Assembly: GCA_003694465.1 (NCBI GenBank)
Contig: RFKM01000242.1
Coordinates: 1-8,152 of the forward strand
DNA length: 8,152 bases
Source: Alphaproteobacteria bacterium
GTDB lineage: Bacteria > Pseudomonadota > Alphaproteobacteria > Rhodobacterales > Rhodobacteraceae
Reading direction: 5' to 3'
This document shows positions 1 through 6,727 of this stretch, one piece after another. The notes under the pieces were generated by a model that did no database searches, had not been told where the DNA came from, and worked only from the letters and a program-made list of their open reading frames with translations. Made by a program: the position numbers and the translations under genes. How positions within the stretch are numbered: the first letter of the stretch is position 1; each line of letters opens with the position of its first letter.

Positions 1-1213
1 CCGGCATGCCGGCGATCGGCGAGTTCGGGTCTTCCTGCGCCGCAGGGTTCACGATGTCGTTCGAGCCGATGACGATGACAACGTCGGTATCCGGGAAGTC
101 GTCGTTGATCTCGTCCATCTCCAGCACGATGTCATAGGGCACCTTGGCCTCGGCCAGCAGCACGTTCATGTGCCCCGGCAGACGGCCGGCCACCGGGTGA
201 ATCGCGAAGCGCACGTTCTTGCCCTTGGCGCGCAGCTTGCGCGTCAGCTCGGCCACCGCCTGCTGGGCCTGGGCCACCGCCATGCCGTAGCCCGGCACGA
301 TGATGATCTCCTGCGCCTCGTTCAGCGCCGCGGCCACGCCCTCGGCGTCGATCGCCTGCATCTCGCCCTCGATCTCCATCGCCGGCCCCTTCGTGCCGCC
401 GAAGCCGCCGAGGATCACCGAGAGGAACTTGCGGTTCATCGCCACGCACATGATGTAGCTCAGGATCGCACCCGACGAGCCGACCAGCGCGCCGGTGACG
501 ATCAGAAGATCGTTGCCGAGCAAAAAGCCCGTGGCCGCCGCCGCCCAGCCCGAATAGGAGTTGAGCATCGAGACCACCACCGGCATGTCGGCGCCGCCGA
601 TCGCCATGACCAGATGCGCCCCGATCACCAGCGCGATCACCGTCATGACGTAGAGCGTCCAGCTGCCGGCGCCCTGCATGTAGAGCACCATCAGCACCAC
701 CGAGGCCAGCACCATCAGGATGTTCCACAGATGCCGGCCGGGCAGGATCATCGGCTTGCCGCTGATCTTCCCCGCCAGCTTGCCGAAGGCGACGATCGAG
801 CCGGTGAAGGTCACCGCGCCGATGAACACCCCGAGGAAGATCTCGGTTTCGTGGATGATCTTCTCGGCATGGGTGGGAAAGTCGTGAACGGTGAGGTCGG
901 AGTTGATGCCGATGAACACCGCCGCGAGGCCGACGAAGCTGTGCAGCGCCGCCACCAGCTGCGGCATGCCCGTCATCTCGACGCGCATCGCCACGATGGC
1001 GCCGATCACCGTGCCGATCGCCAGGGTGACGATCAGCAGCGCATCGACCGGCACCCGTGGATCGAGCACCGTCGCCAGCACGGCAATGGCCATGCCGACG
1101 ATGCCATACCAGACCGCGCGCTTGGCGCTTTCCTGGTTCTTGAGCCCGCCCAGGGCGAGGATGAACAGAACCGTCGCCGCGATATAGGCGGAGGTTTGCA
1201 TTTCAGGGGTCAT
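1..1213 (-). CDS. pntB: NAD(P) transhydrogenase subunit beta, C-terminus cut by window edge
   Basis: Beta subunit of the proton-translocating transhydrogenase of the inner membrane, which uses the proton gradient to reduce NADP+ with NADH. Seen: 404 codons from ATG at 1213 with no stop before base 1; the family is about 460-480 residues, so some 60 are missing. Residues 8-260 are a chain of hydrophobic helices (domain II). His91, in [10 protein letters not shown], matches the conserved proton-pathway histidine of the E. coli subunit. Residues 295-404 are the NADP(H)-binding domain III, with [12 protein letters not shown] at 306-317, [18 protein letters not shown] at 339-356 and [12 protein letters not shown] at 382-393. 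Start choice: GGTGGAGG lies 8 bases before ATG 1213; a second ATG at 1201 is less well placed. The gene begins 18 bases after pntA ends, so the two form an operon. Identity is very secure. Confidence 0.97.
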   Translation of the reverse strand, partial: MTPEMQTSAYIAATVLFILALGGLKNQESAKRAVWYGIVGMAIAVLATVLDPRVPVDALLIVTLAIGTVIGAIVAMRVEMTGMPQLVAALHSFVGLAAVFIGINSDLTVHDFPTHAEKIIHETEIFLGVFIGAVTFTGSIVAFGKLAGKISGKPMILPGRHLWNILMVLASVVLMVLYMQGAGSWTLYVMTVIALVIGAHLVMAIGGADMPVVVSMLNSYSGWAAAATGFLLGNDLLIVTGALVGSSGAILSYIMCVAMNRKFLSVILGGFGGTKGPAMEIEGEMQAIDAEGVAAALNEAQEIIIVPGYGMAVAQAQQAVAELTRKLRAKGKNVRFAIHPVAGRLPGHMNVLLAEAKVPYDIVLEMDEINDDFPDTDVVIVIGSNDIVNPAAQEDPNSPIAGMP

Positions 1214-1231
1214 GTCGAACGCCTCCACCGA

Positions 1232-2803
1232 TCAGGATTTCTGGAACATCTGCAACATCCGCCGGGTGACCATGAAGCCCCCGACGATGTTGATCGTGGC
1301 AATGCCGATGGACACGGCGGCCAGGATCTTCACCAGCGGCATGTGCGCCCCCACCTGCAGAAGCGCGCCGATGATGATGATGCCGGAAATGGCGTTGGTC
1401 ACCGCCATCAGCGGGGTGTGCAGCGAATGGGCCACCCCCCAGATCACCTGGAAGCCGACGAAGACCGCCAGCACGAAGACGATGAAATGGCCCATGAAGG
1501 CGGCCGGGGCGTAAAGGCCGATCAGCGCCATGAGAATCCCGCCCAGCACCAGCAGACCCACCTGCTGGCGCCCGGCCCGGCGCAACGCCGCGGCCTCTTC
1601 GGCCTTGATCTCTTCCGGCGTCTTCTCGACCTTCTTCGGTTTCGGCTTGGCGGCGATCGCCTGCACCTTCGGCGGCGGTGGCGGGAAGGTGATCTCGCCC
1701 TCGTAGGTCACCGTGGCGCCGCGGATCACGTCGTCTTCCATGTTGTGGACGATCACCCCGTCCTTGTTCGGGGTCAGATCGGCGAGCATGTGCCGGATGT
1801 TGTTGGCATAGAGCGTCGAGGCCTGCGTCGCCATGCGCGAGGGGTAATCGGTATAGCCGATCACGGTCACCCCGCCGGGAGTGACGATCTTCTCGTCCTT
1901 GACGGTGTATTCGCAGTTGCCGCCCTGCTGGGCGGCCAGATCGACCACCACCGAGCCGCGCTTCATGGAGTCGACCATGTCCTTCGTCCAGAGCTTCGGC
2001 GCCGGACGGTTGGGGATCAGGGCCGTGGTGATGACGATGTCCATGTCGGGCGCGATCTCGCGGAACTTCTTGAGCTGCGCCTGGCGGAATTCCTCGCTCT
2101 GGGGCTTGGCATAGCCGCCGGAGGACGAGCCGTCTTCCAGCTCTTCGTCGAAGTCGAGATAGACGAACTCGGCGCCCATCGATTCGACCTGCTCGGCCAC
2201 TTCCGGGCGCACGTCGAAGGCATAGGTGATCGCCCCGAGGGCGACGCTGGTGCCAATCGCCGCGAGCCCGGCAACGCCTGCCCCGACGACCAGAACCTTG
2301 GCCGGCGGCACCTTGCCGGCCGCCGTCACCTGCCCGGTGAAGAAGCGGCCGAAGTTGTTGCCGGCCTCGATCACCGCCCGGTAGCCGGCGATGTTGGCCA
2401 TGCTGGAGAGCACGTCCATCTTCTGGGCGCGGCTGATGCGCGGCACCATCTCCATGGCGATGACATTGGCGCCCTTTTCCTTCGCCAGTTCGAGCCCCTC
2501 CGGGTTGCCCCCCGGATTGAAGAACGAAATCAGCGTCTTGCCCTTCGAGAGCCGCTTCAGCTCGGTCTCGGAAGGCTCGCGCACCTTGACGATGACGTCG
2601 GCCTCCTTCCACAGGCTCGCGGCGGTCTTGATGACCTTGACGCCGACCTCCTCATAGGCCTCGTCGTAAAAGCCCGCTGCCTCGCCGGCGCCGGCCTGAA
2701 TGAGGCACTCGTGGCCGAGTTTCTGAATCGCAACGGCACTTTCCGGCGTCATCGCCACGCGCTTCTCGCCGGGCGCCATTTCCTTCGGAACTCCGATTTT
2801 CAC
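1232..2803 (-). CDS. pntA: NAD(P) transhydrogenase subunit alpha (long, fused form)
   Basis: Alpha subunit of proton-translocating NAD(P) transhydrogenase; its cytoplasmic domain I binds NAD(H) and transfers hydride to domain III of PntB. Seen: 523 residues, close to the E. coli form (about 510), with domain I and four membrane helices in one chain, unlike the split PntAA/PntAB of Rhodospirillum rubrum. KIGVPKEMAPGEKRVAMTP at 2-20 is the typical N-terminus. PRISRAQKMD at 121-130 carries the conserved Arg and Gln near the nicotinamide. The dinucleotide fold VLVVGAGVAGLAA is at 170-182, and the mobile-loop region GGYAKPQSEEF at 229-239. A Pro/Lys/Glu-rich linker with five prolines in a row (374-378) leads to helices near 415-433, 438-456, 466-484 and 489-510. 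The start is GTG at 2803, supported by AAGGAG six bases upstream; no better ATG is near. Likely housekeeping and not part of the arsenite pathway. Confidence 0.97.
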   Translation of the reverse strand: MKIGVPKEMAPGEKRVAMTPESAVAIQKLGHECLIQAGAGEAAGFYDEAYEEVGVKVIKTAASLWKEADVIVKVREPSETELKRLSKGKTLISFFNPGGNPEGLELAKEKGANVIAMEMVPRISRAQKMDVLSSMANIAGYRAVIEAGNNFGRFFTGQVTAAGKVPPAKVLVVGAGVAGLAAIGTSVALGAITYAFDVRPEVAEQVESMGAEFVYLDFDEELEDGSSSGGYAKPQSEEFRQAQLKKFREIAPDMDIVITTALIPNRPAPKLWTKDMVDSMKRGSVVVDLAAQQGGNCEYTVKDEKIVTPGGVTVIGYTDYPSRMATQASTLYANNIRHMLADLTPNKDGVIVHNMEDDVIRGATVTYEGEITFPPPPPKVQAIAAKPKPKKVEKTPEEIKAEEAAALRRAGRQQVGLLVLGGILMALIGLYAPAAFMGHFIVFVLAVFVGFQVIWGVAHSLHTPLMAVTNAISGIIIIGALLQVGAHMPLVKILAAVSIGIATINIVGGFMVTRRMLQMFQKS

Positions 2804-2995
2804 GTTGTTCTCCTTCCCTTCGCTGCGCCGACGTCACGCACGCCGGCCGCTCTCCCGACCGTATCTACAGGATGTATTTGCCGATTTCGACACATTCCAG
2901 AAACGTGCGACGTTTTTTTGCGCCTGCGGCATGGTCGTGGCCAGATCGCTCTGCCGCCGCGGGCGGATCCGGGCCATCGGCGTGCGCGGCGGCGC
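2804..2995. promoter_or_regulatory. Intergenic region with probable pntAB promoter and a small palindrome
   Basis: This 192-bp gap separates the DUF2478 gene from pntA and is the natural place for the pntAB promoter. A perfect inverted repeat, AAACGT-GCG-ACGTTT, lies at 2901-2915 and runs into seven Ts (2913-2919) on the plus strand. It could be an operator or a weak terminator for plus-strand transcripts. A weak sigma-70-like pair on the minus strand (TCGAAA, 17 bases, TAGATA) lies between the palindrome and pntA. It matches the consensus only partly, so the exact promoter is a guess. There is no T-rich hairpin on the minus strand that would clearly end the DUF2478 transcript. Confidence 0.4.
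2810..2815 (-). promoter_or_regulatory. Ribosome binding site of pntA, fixes a GTG start
   Basis: On the minus strand AAGGAG is followed by AACAAC and then GTG, a spacing of six bases. This supports the GTG at 2803 as the true start of pntA, which also gives the expected family N-terminus KIGVPKE. Confidence 0.85.
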
Positions 2996-3517
2996 TCAGG
3001 GCCGGGCCGCGATCTGACCTGCACGCGCGCCCGCCAGCCAGGCGAAAAGGCTCTCCCGATCCGGCGCCAGCGCCTCGGCCATGCCATCGGAAAAGGCAAG
3101 AAAATCGGGCAGGTTCAACGCGTTGACCCCGACGATCGTCGGGATTCCCCGCTCCAAGGCCATGGCGATGGCCGGGGCAAGCCCGCGCCCCTGCGCCTCG
3201 AGCTTGCCGAACTTGTTGACGATCAGCAGATCGGCGCCCGGCAGGCGCGCCTCGACCTCGACGGCGATCGCCTCGATGACCCCGCCATCGAGCCGGCAGC
3301 CGCGGGCCTGGGCGCCAAGGCGCTGGCTGATCCGGAAATCGGGCCCGTCGGGCAGAACCCGAAGATCCATGTCGCAGGGATGGGCGCCCGCGTCGGCCGG
3401 GCGCAGGCGAACCGTCCCGGCAAGGCTGAGGCCTTCGGCCTCGAGCGCCGCGACGAAGGCGGCAATGATGTCGTCGGTTCGTCCGCGCCCCTCGGCGGTG
3501 ACATGGGCCAGTTTCAT
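2996..3517 (-). CDS. DUF2478 family protein, predicted NTPase-like, possible molybdenum-enzyme accessory
   Basis: Soluble protein of 173 residues with no signal peptide or membrane helix; function not established. Seen: the features I associate with DUF2478, namely CDMDLRVLPDGP at 48-59, LGAQARGCRLD at 67-77, and the hallmark LLIVNKFGKLEAQGRGL at 97-113, followed by GIPTIVGVN at 124-132. The family is described as related to THEP1-type nucleoside triphosphatases. The hydrophobic strand ending in Asn-Lys-Phe-Gly resembles a Walker B region, but I see no clear P-loop near the N-terminus. Start choice: ATG at 3517 has GGGGAGG about seven bases upstream. The in-frame GTG at 3523 touches that site and is too close. 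It follows aioA by 70 bases, with a terminator-like hairpin between. From memory, the family is often found beside molybdenum-related genes, so a role in cofactor supply or insertion for AioA is plausible but inferred. Confidence 0.85.
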   Translation of the reverse strand: MKLAHVTAEGRGRTDDIIAAFVAALEAEGLSLAGTVRLRPADAGAHPCDMDLRVLPDGPDFRISQRLGAQARGCRLDGGVIEAIAVEVEARLPGADLLIVNKFGKLEAQGRGLAPAIAMALERGIPTIVGVNALNLPDFLAFSDGMAEALAPDRESLFAWLAGARAGQIAARP

Positions 3518-3524
3518 CAACACC

Positions 3525-3531
3525 CCTCCCC
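3525..3531 (-). promoter_or_regulatory. Ribosome binding site of the DUF2478 gene, decides its start
   Basis: On the minus strand GGGGAGG is followed seven bases later by ATG 3517. The upstream in-frame GTG 3523 is nearly in contact with the site, so the shorter protein is preferred. The site directly follows the T-rich tail of the preceding hairpin. Confidence 0.75.
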
Positions 3532-3566
3532 AAAAAGGAAACCGTGGCGCCCGGGGGCGCCACGGT
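3531..3566 (-). terminator. Terminator-like hairpin after aioA
   Basis: Bases 3541-3552 and 3555-3566 are perfect 12-bp inverted arms (ACCGTGGCGCCC and its complement) around two bases. Read on the minus strand, the stem is followed by TTTCCTTTTT (to 3532), as in a rho-independent terminator. There is no T tract on the plus-strand side. It begins 21 bases after the aioA stop codon, so it should end most aioBA transcripts. The next gene's ribosome binding site starts immediately after the tail, so termination may be partial. Confidence 0.75.
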
Positions 3567-3587
3567 CAAGCTCATTTCAGCCGGTGA

Positions 3588-6053
3588 TCAGAGCACGGCT
3601 TCCATCGCCTTGAAGGTGATGGACTTCGTATCCGGCGTCGCATCCGAAATCTTCCGGATGTTGCCCCAGGTGTGCTTGTAGTCCGGCAGGACCAGCTCGT
3701 TCACGCCCGGGTTCACCACGTTGCCCTGGCTGCCCGCAGGCGAGCCGAACACCATGGAGACCGTGTCGCGCTTGAGCGTCGCCAGCGGATAGGCCATGCC
3801 CTGGGTCACCCCGTTCTCGTTGACGATCTCGACGAGGTCGCCCGCGCCGATACCCAGCTCGGCCATGTCATCGGGATGCATCTGGATGAACGGATGCGGG
3901 AACCGATCCTGGATGAACTCGTTGTCCTGATCGAGGAACTGGTTCTGCCAGAAGATGTTGGCCCGCACGTTGTTGACCCAGAACCGATGCTCGGCCTGCT
4001 CGCGCGCCTTGCCGGGCGCCTGCCAGCCGCGCCAGCCACCGGCGCAGAACAGGGCCTTGCCGTCTTCGCGTCCGTGGCGGGTGAAGAAGCCATCGGTGTA
4101 GAGGCGCTTGGTCCCGACCAGCTTGCCATCCTCGAAACCGACCACCGGCTCCTGCACCCCGTTGGTGCCCATGGCGCGCAGGCGCTCGTAGGTCACGTCC
4201 GGGTTGCCCTGATGGTAGCCGTCCATGAAGGCGTCTTCCTCGGTTTCCCAATCGAAGCCCTTGAACTGGTCGGCATAGGCGTCGTGGCCCATCTCCCGCA
4301 GCACCCGCTCCATGTTCTGCGCGATGCCGGCGGCGATCAGGCAGTCGGGCTTCGAGTTGCCATACGGGTCCATGTATTTCTCGGACAGCCGCAGGCGGCG
4401 CTCGCCGTTCATCGAGGTGAGGTTCATCTCGTTCGCCTCGCAGGCGGGCAGGATGACATGGGCGTTCTGGCCGATCTGGCTGTGGATGATGTCGACATCG
4501 ACCACGAACAGGCCGCCGGCGTTGATCGCCGAGACGATCGCCTCGACCACCTGCTCGCGGCTGCCGCCGGCGGCGGCGTCGATCGCGTCCTTGACCATGT
4601 CCGACCGACGCTTGTGCACGCGCTTGAACTCGGCGGCGTTGAGCGTGGTCTTGTAATGGTCGCAGGCCCAGATGTGGTGCACGCCGCCCTTGCCCGAGAT
4701 CAGGAACTGGTCGACATACTCGGCCGGGCGCCCGACATGGGCATCGGAGGGCCGGTAGTAGCCTTCCTGGTGACCGCCCAGACGGCACACGCCGCCGCCT
4801 TCGCGGCCGATGTTGCCGGTGGCCAGGGCGATGTTCACGATCGCGCCGATGGTGCGATAGTTGTCGTTGCCCCAGATCACGCCCTTCTCGTAGACGGTGA
4901 CGCACTTGCGGCGGCTGCCGTCGTCATGCGGCTTGGCGATCCACTCGGCGGCCTTGATGATGTCGGCGGCCGGAACGCCGCAGATCTCGGCGGCTTCGTC
5001 CACCGACATGCGCACCCGCTCGAGCGCATGCTCGAAGCTGCCGAGGCTGGCCGGATGGGCTTCGTCCTCGGCCACGGCAACGCCGTCGCGGAAGGTCGAG
5101 GCCTCGATGAACTCCTTGTCCGTCCAGCCCTGGTCGGCGATGTAGGTGAACAGCGCGTTCATCAGGGCAAGGTCGGTGCCTTCGTTGATCGGCAGGTGCA
5201 GGACGTTCTCGGCGCCGGCGTATTTCTCCGCCGAAGCGATGGTGATGGTGCGCCGCGGATCGACGACGACCATCCTGGCGCCGTTCTGCAGGCCCGGAAC
5301 CATGTGGTTCAGGAACAGGTTGGTCTGCGTCTCCATCGAGTTGGCGCCGATCATGAAGATCGTGTCGGTGAGCTCGTAGTCCTCGTAGGCATAGTTGAGC
5401 TCGTCAACGCCCATGTCGCGCGAGGAGTGCACCTCGGAGTTGTAGGCCGGGCGGTTGTGGATCCGCGCGTTCTTCACCTTCATCGCGCCGAAGTAGAGCT
5501 TGCCGGTGCCCCAGGTGTTCTCGTAACCGCCGGCCGAACCGCCGTGGTCGAACATCGAGACGACAAGATCGTCTTCCGAGCCCTGGGTGATGACCCGGGC
5601 CGTCACGCGGGCGACGAGATCGAGCGCGTCATCCCAGCTGGTGGGCTGCCAGGTGCCGTTGCGCCAGACCAGCGGATCGGAAAGGCGCTGCTGCTGGGTG
5701 CCCGTCACCTTCGACGGGCGGTTCTCGGCCATGCGCGCGCCGCGGATCGAGCCAAGGCCCGAGTTCACGACACATTCCTTGTCGGGCATGACGACGAGGT
5801 GCACGTCTTCGCCGTTCTGCTTGACGATGTTGTACATCGAGGGCGCATACCAGGCGCCGGTTTCCGTCTCCTGCTGCTCGTTCAGGTTGACGCCGAACTT
5901 GTTCTGGTCTTCCGCCGGGCCGCCCTGCTTCTTGATCGGCCAGGTGTAGGCCTTGTAGCCGCAGCCGACGATGCAGTAGTGGCAGACGACGTTGTGCTCC
6001 TTCGCATCCGCGGGGATGATCGGCAGCCGGTCGGTTTGTCTCTTGTAAGCCAT
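3588..6053 (-). CDS. aioA: Arsenite oxidase large (catalytic) subunit, molybdopterin and 3Fe-4S
   Basis: Catalytic subunit of periplasmic arsenite oxidase, a DMSO-reductase-family enzyme with bis-MGD molybdenum that oxidises arsenite to arsenate. Seen: 821 residues (family about 825-845). CHYCIVGCGY at 24-33 supplies three cysteines (24, 27, 31) for the cluster. At the place of a fourth ligand there is serine in CVVNSGLGS (94-102), the family sign of a 3Fe-4S cluster. Conserved blocks include FDHGGSAGGYENTWGTGK (168-185), IHNRPAYNSEVH (198-209), YEKGVIWGNDNY (388-399), RLGGHQEGYYRPSDAHVGRP (424-443) and NLTSMNGERR. His209, Glu218, Arg424 and His428 align with what I recall as the arsenite-funnel residues. 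The N-terminus closely resembles the Rhizobium NT-26 protein as I recall it. It has no signal peptide, as expected if it is exported bound to AioB. A loop near residues 254-260 is about 17 residues shorter than in the relatives I recall. The related iodate reductase IdrA is the main alternative. Confidence 0.9.
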   Translation of the reverse strand: MAYKRQTDRLPIIPADAKEHNVVCHYCIVGCGYKAYTWPIKKQGGPAEDQNKFGVNLNEQQETETGAWYAPSMYNIVKQNGEDVHLVVMPDKECVVNSGLGSIRGARMAENRPSKVTGTQQQRLSDPLVWRNGTWQPTSWDDALDLVARVTARVITQGSEDDLVVSMFDHGGSAGGYENTWGTGKLYFGAMKVKNARIHNRPAYNSEVHSSRDMGVDELNYAYEDYELTDTIFMIGANSMETQTNLFLNHMVPGLQNGARMVVVDPRRTITIASAEKYAGAENVLHLPINEGTDLALMNALFTYIADQGWTDKEFIEASTFRDGVAVAEDEAHPASLGSFEHALERVRMSVDEAAEICGVPAADIIKAAEWIAKPHDDGSRRKCVTVYEKGVIWGNDNYRTIGAIVNIALATGNIGREGGGVCRLGGHQEGYYRPSDAHVGRPAEYVDQFLISGKGGVHHIWACDHYKTTLNAAEFKRVHKRRSDMVKDAIDAAAGGSREQVVEAIVSAINAGGLFVVDVDIIHSQIGQNAHVILPACEANEMNLTSMNGERRLRLSEKYMDPYGNSKPDCLIAAGIAQNMERVLREMGHDAYADQFKGFDWETEEDAFMDGYHQGNPDVTYERLRAMGTNGVQEPVVGFEDGKLVGTKRLYTDGFFTRHGREDGKALFCAGGWRGWQAPGKAREQAEHRFWVNNVRANIFWQNQFLDQDNEFIQDRFPHPFIQMHPDDMAELGIGAGDLVEIVNENGVTQGMAYPLATLKRDTVSMVFGSPAGSQGNVVNPGVNELVLPDYKHTWGNIRKISDATPDTKSITFKAMEAVL

Positions 6054-6060
6054 TGATCAG

Positions 6061-6066
6061 CCTCCC
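6061..6066 (-). promoter_or_regulatory. Ribosome binding site of aioA
   Basis: GGGAGG on the minus strand directly follows the aioB stop codon TAA (6069-6067) and lies seven bases before ATG 6053. The tight spacing shows aioB and aioA are one operon with likely translational coupling. Confidence 0.85.
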
Positions 6067-6591
6067 TTACCCTTCGAGCACGTTGGACAGACGGCCGTAG
6101 ATCAGCTCGTCGACGCCCTCGGCATAGATGTCACCCTTGTCGTCGACGCGGAGCAGGAACTGCGGCAGGTTCTGCGTCGCATGACCCCAGACCTGCATGC
6201 CGCCGGTCTCGCAGTCGAAGCGCGAGTGGTGGCCCGGGCAGTTGAGCGTCTTGTCACCGGCGTTGTACGACAACAGCCAGCCCTTGTGCGGGCAGAGCAC
6301 GGAATAGGCGACGATGTCGCCGTCCGGGCCGACGCCGCCCTCGACCGCCTGACCGAGCTTGATCAGGATGCCCGGGCTGTCGGCATCGGGGTATTCGATG
6401 TCCATCGGTTCGTTCACGGCCAGATCGGCGACATTGGCGAGGCGGTTGGACGGATAGTCCAGCAGCGCCAGCGACCGGGCCTGGGCCTGGCTCGCGGGCA
6501 GGACGGTCGCCGCCGCGGCTCCGGCAGCGCCGACGACGCCGCCGCGCAGGAACTGACGACGGCCGACATCGACCATGCGTTTACATTTCAT
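6067..6591 (-). CDS. aioB: Arsenite oxidase small subunit, Rieske 2Fe-2S, Tat-exported
   Basis: Rieske subunit that takes electrons from AioA and passes them to a soluble or membrane acceptor in the periplasm. Seen: 174 residues, normal for the family. The twin-arginine signal GRRQFLRGG (10-18) is followed by a hydrophobic Ala/Gly/Val stretch (19-31) and ASQAQA (33-38), a likely cleavage area. The 2Fe-2S ligands are Cys100 and His102 in CPHKGW, and Cys118 and His121 in CPGHH. The positions that form a disulphide in many Rieske proteins, including the Alcaligenes faecalis enzyme, are Trp105 and Gly120 here. As I recall, Rhizobium NT-26 AioB also lacks this bond, with Phe and Gly. The start at ATG 6591 has AAGGGAGGA upstream; an in-frame ATG at residue 6 would also keep the Tat motif. 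It is the first gene of the aioBA operon, and 13 bases separate it from aioA. Confidence 0.93.
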   Translation of the reverse strand: MKCKRMVDVGRRQFLRGGVVGAAGAAAATVLPASQAQARSLALLDYPSNRLANVADLAVNEPMDIEYPDADSPGILIKLGQAVEGGVGPDGDIVAYSVLCPHKGWLLSYNAGDKTLNCPGHHSRFDCETGGMQVWGHATQNLPQFLLRVDDKGDIYAEGVDELIYGRLSNVLEG

Positions 6592-6598
6592 TGATGGG

Positions 6599-6607
6599 TC
6601 CTCCCTT
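6599..6607 (-). promoter_or_regulatory. Ribosome binding site of aioB
   Basis: AAGGGAGGA on the minus strand, seven bases before ATG 6591. It supports the first ATG rather than the in-frame ATG five codons later. Confidence 0.85.
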
Positions 6608-6709
6608 TTGTAGGCCCGGACATGCTAGCGCATGACGCGGCCGGGGTGAGGCCGTCCCGAGGGCCAAAGAATGCCATTCAAGAATTTGATTTTTATCGGT
6701 TTTTCGCGA

Positions 6710-6727
6710 TGTTCGGATTTCCGAACA
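6710..6727. promoter_or_regulatory. 18-bp perfect palindrome, candidate response-regulator operator
   Basis: The sequence is TGTTCGGA-TT-TCCGAACA: eight-base arms that are exact reverse complements around two bases. It lies 10 bases past the regulator's stop codon and about 118 bases before the aioB start, upstream of the AT-rich promoter stretch. Size and symmetry fit binding by a Fis-type helix-turn-helix dimer such as the one encoded next door. It lacks a T tract and is too short to be a convincing terminator. The link to this regulator is inferred from position. Confidence 0.55.

Noticed and set aside
1203..2612. 469-codon minus-strand frame overlapping pntA in another frame
   Set aside because: Its Arg/Gly/Ala-rich product is typical of an out-of-frame reading of a GC-rich gene; pntA in the correct frame is unmistakable.
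2927..2956. GC-rich inverted repeat (CCGCC-GCG-GGCGG near 2954) as a terminator of the DUF2478 gene
   Set aside because: It has short arms and no T tract on either strand. Such repeats occur by chance in sequence of this composition.
2865..3575. 236-codon minus-strand frame over the DUF2478 gene
   Set aside because: It is out of frame with the recognised family motifs. It runs through the terminator hairpin and gives an Arg-rich product with no known features.
170..3613. Very long plus-strand open frame (1147 codons) opposite pntB, pntA and the DUF2478 gene
   Set aside because: It spans three well-supported minus-strand genes and the gaps between them. Its product is rich in His, Arg, Asp and Gly without any known domain. 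Long antisense frames are expected where GC-rich codon bias removes stop codons.
3672..6056. Long plus-strand open frame (794 codons) mirroring aioA
   Set aside because: It is the exact antisense shadow of aioA, low in complexity and with no recognisable domain or convincing ribosome binding site.
6663..6676. Sigma-54 promoter for aioBA
   Set aside because: The GG and GC elements are one base too close, and sigma-54 promoters tolerate spacing changes poorly. It is kept only as a finding about possible decay, not as a promoter.
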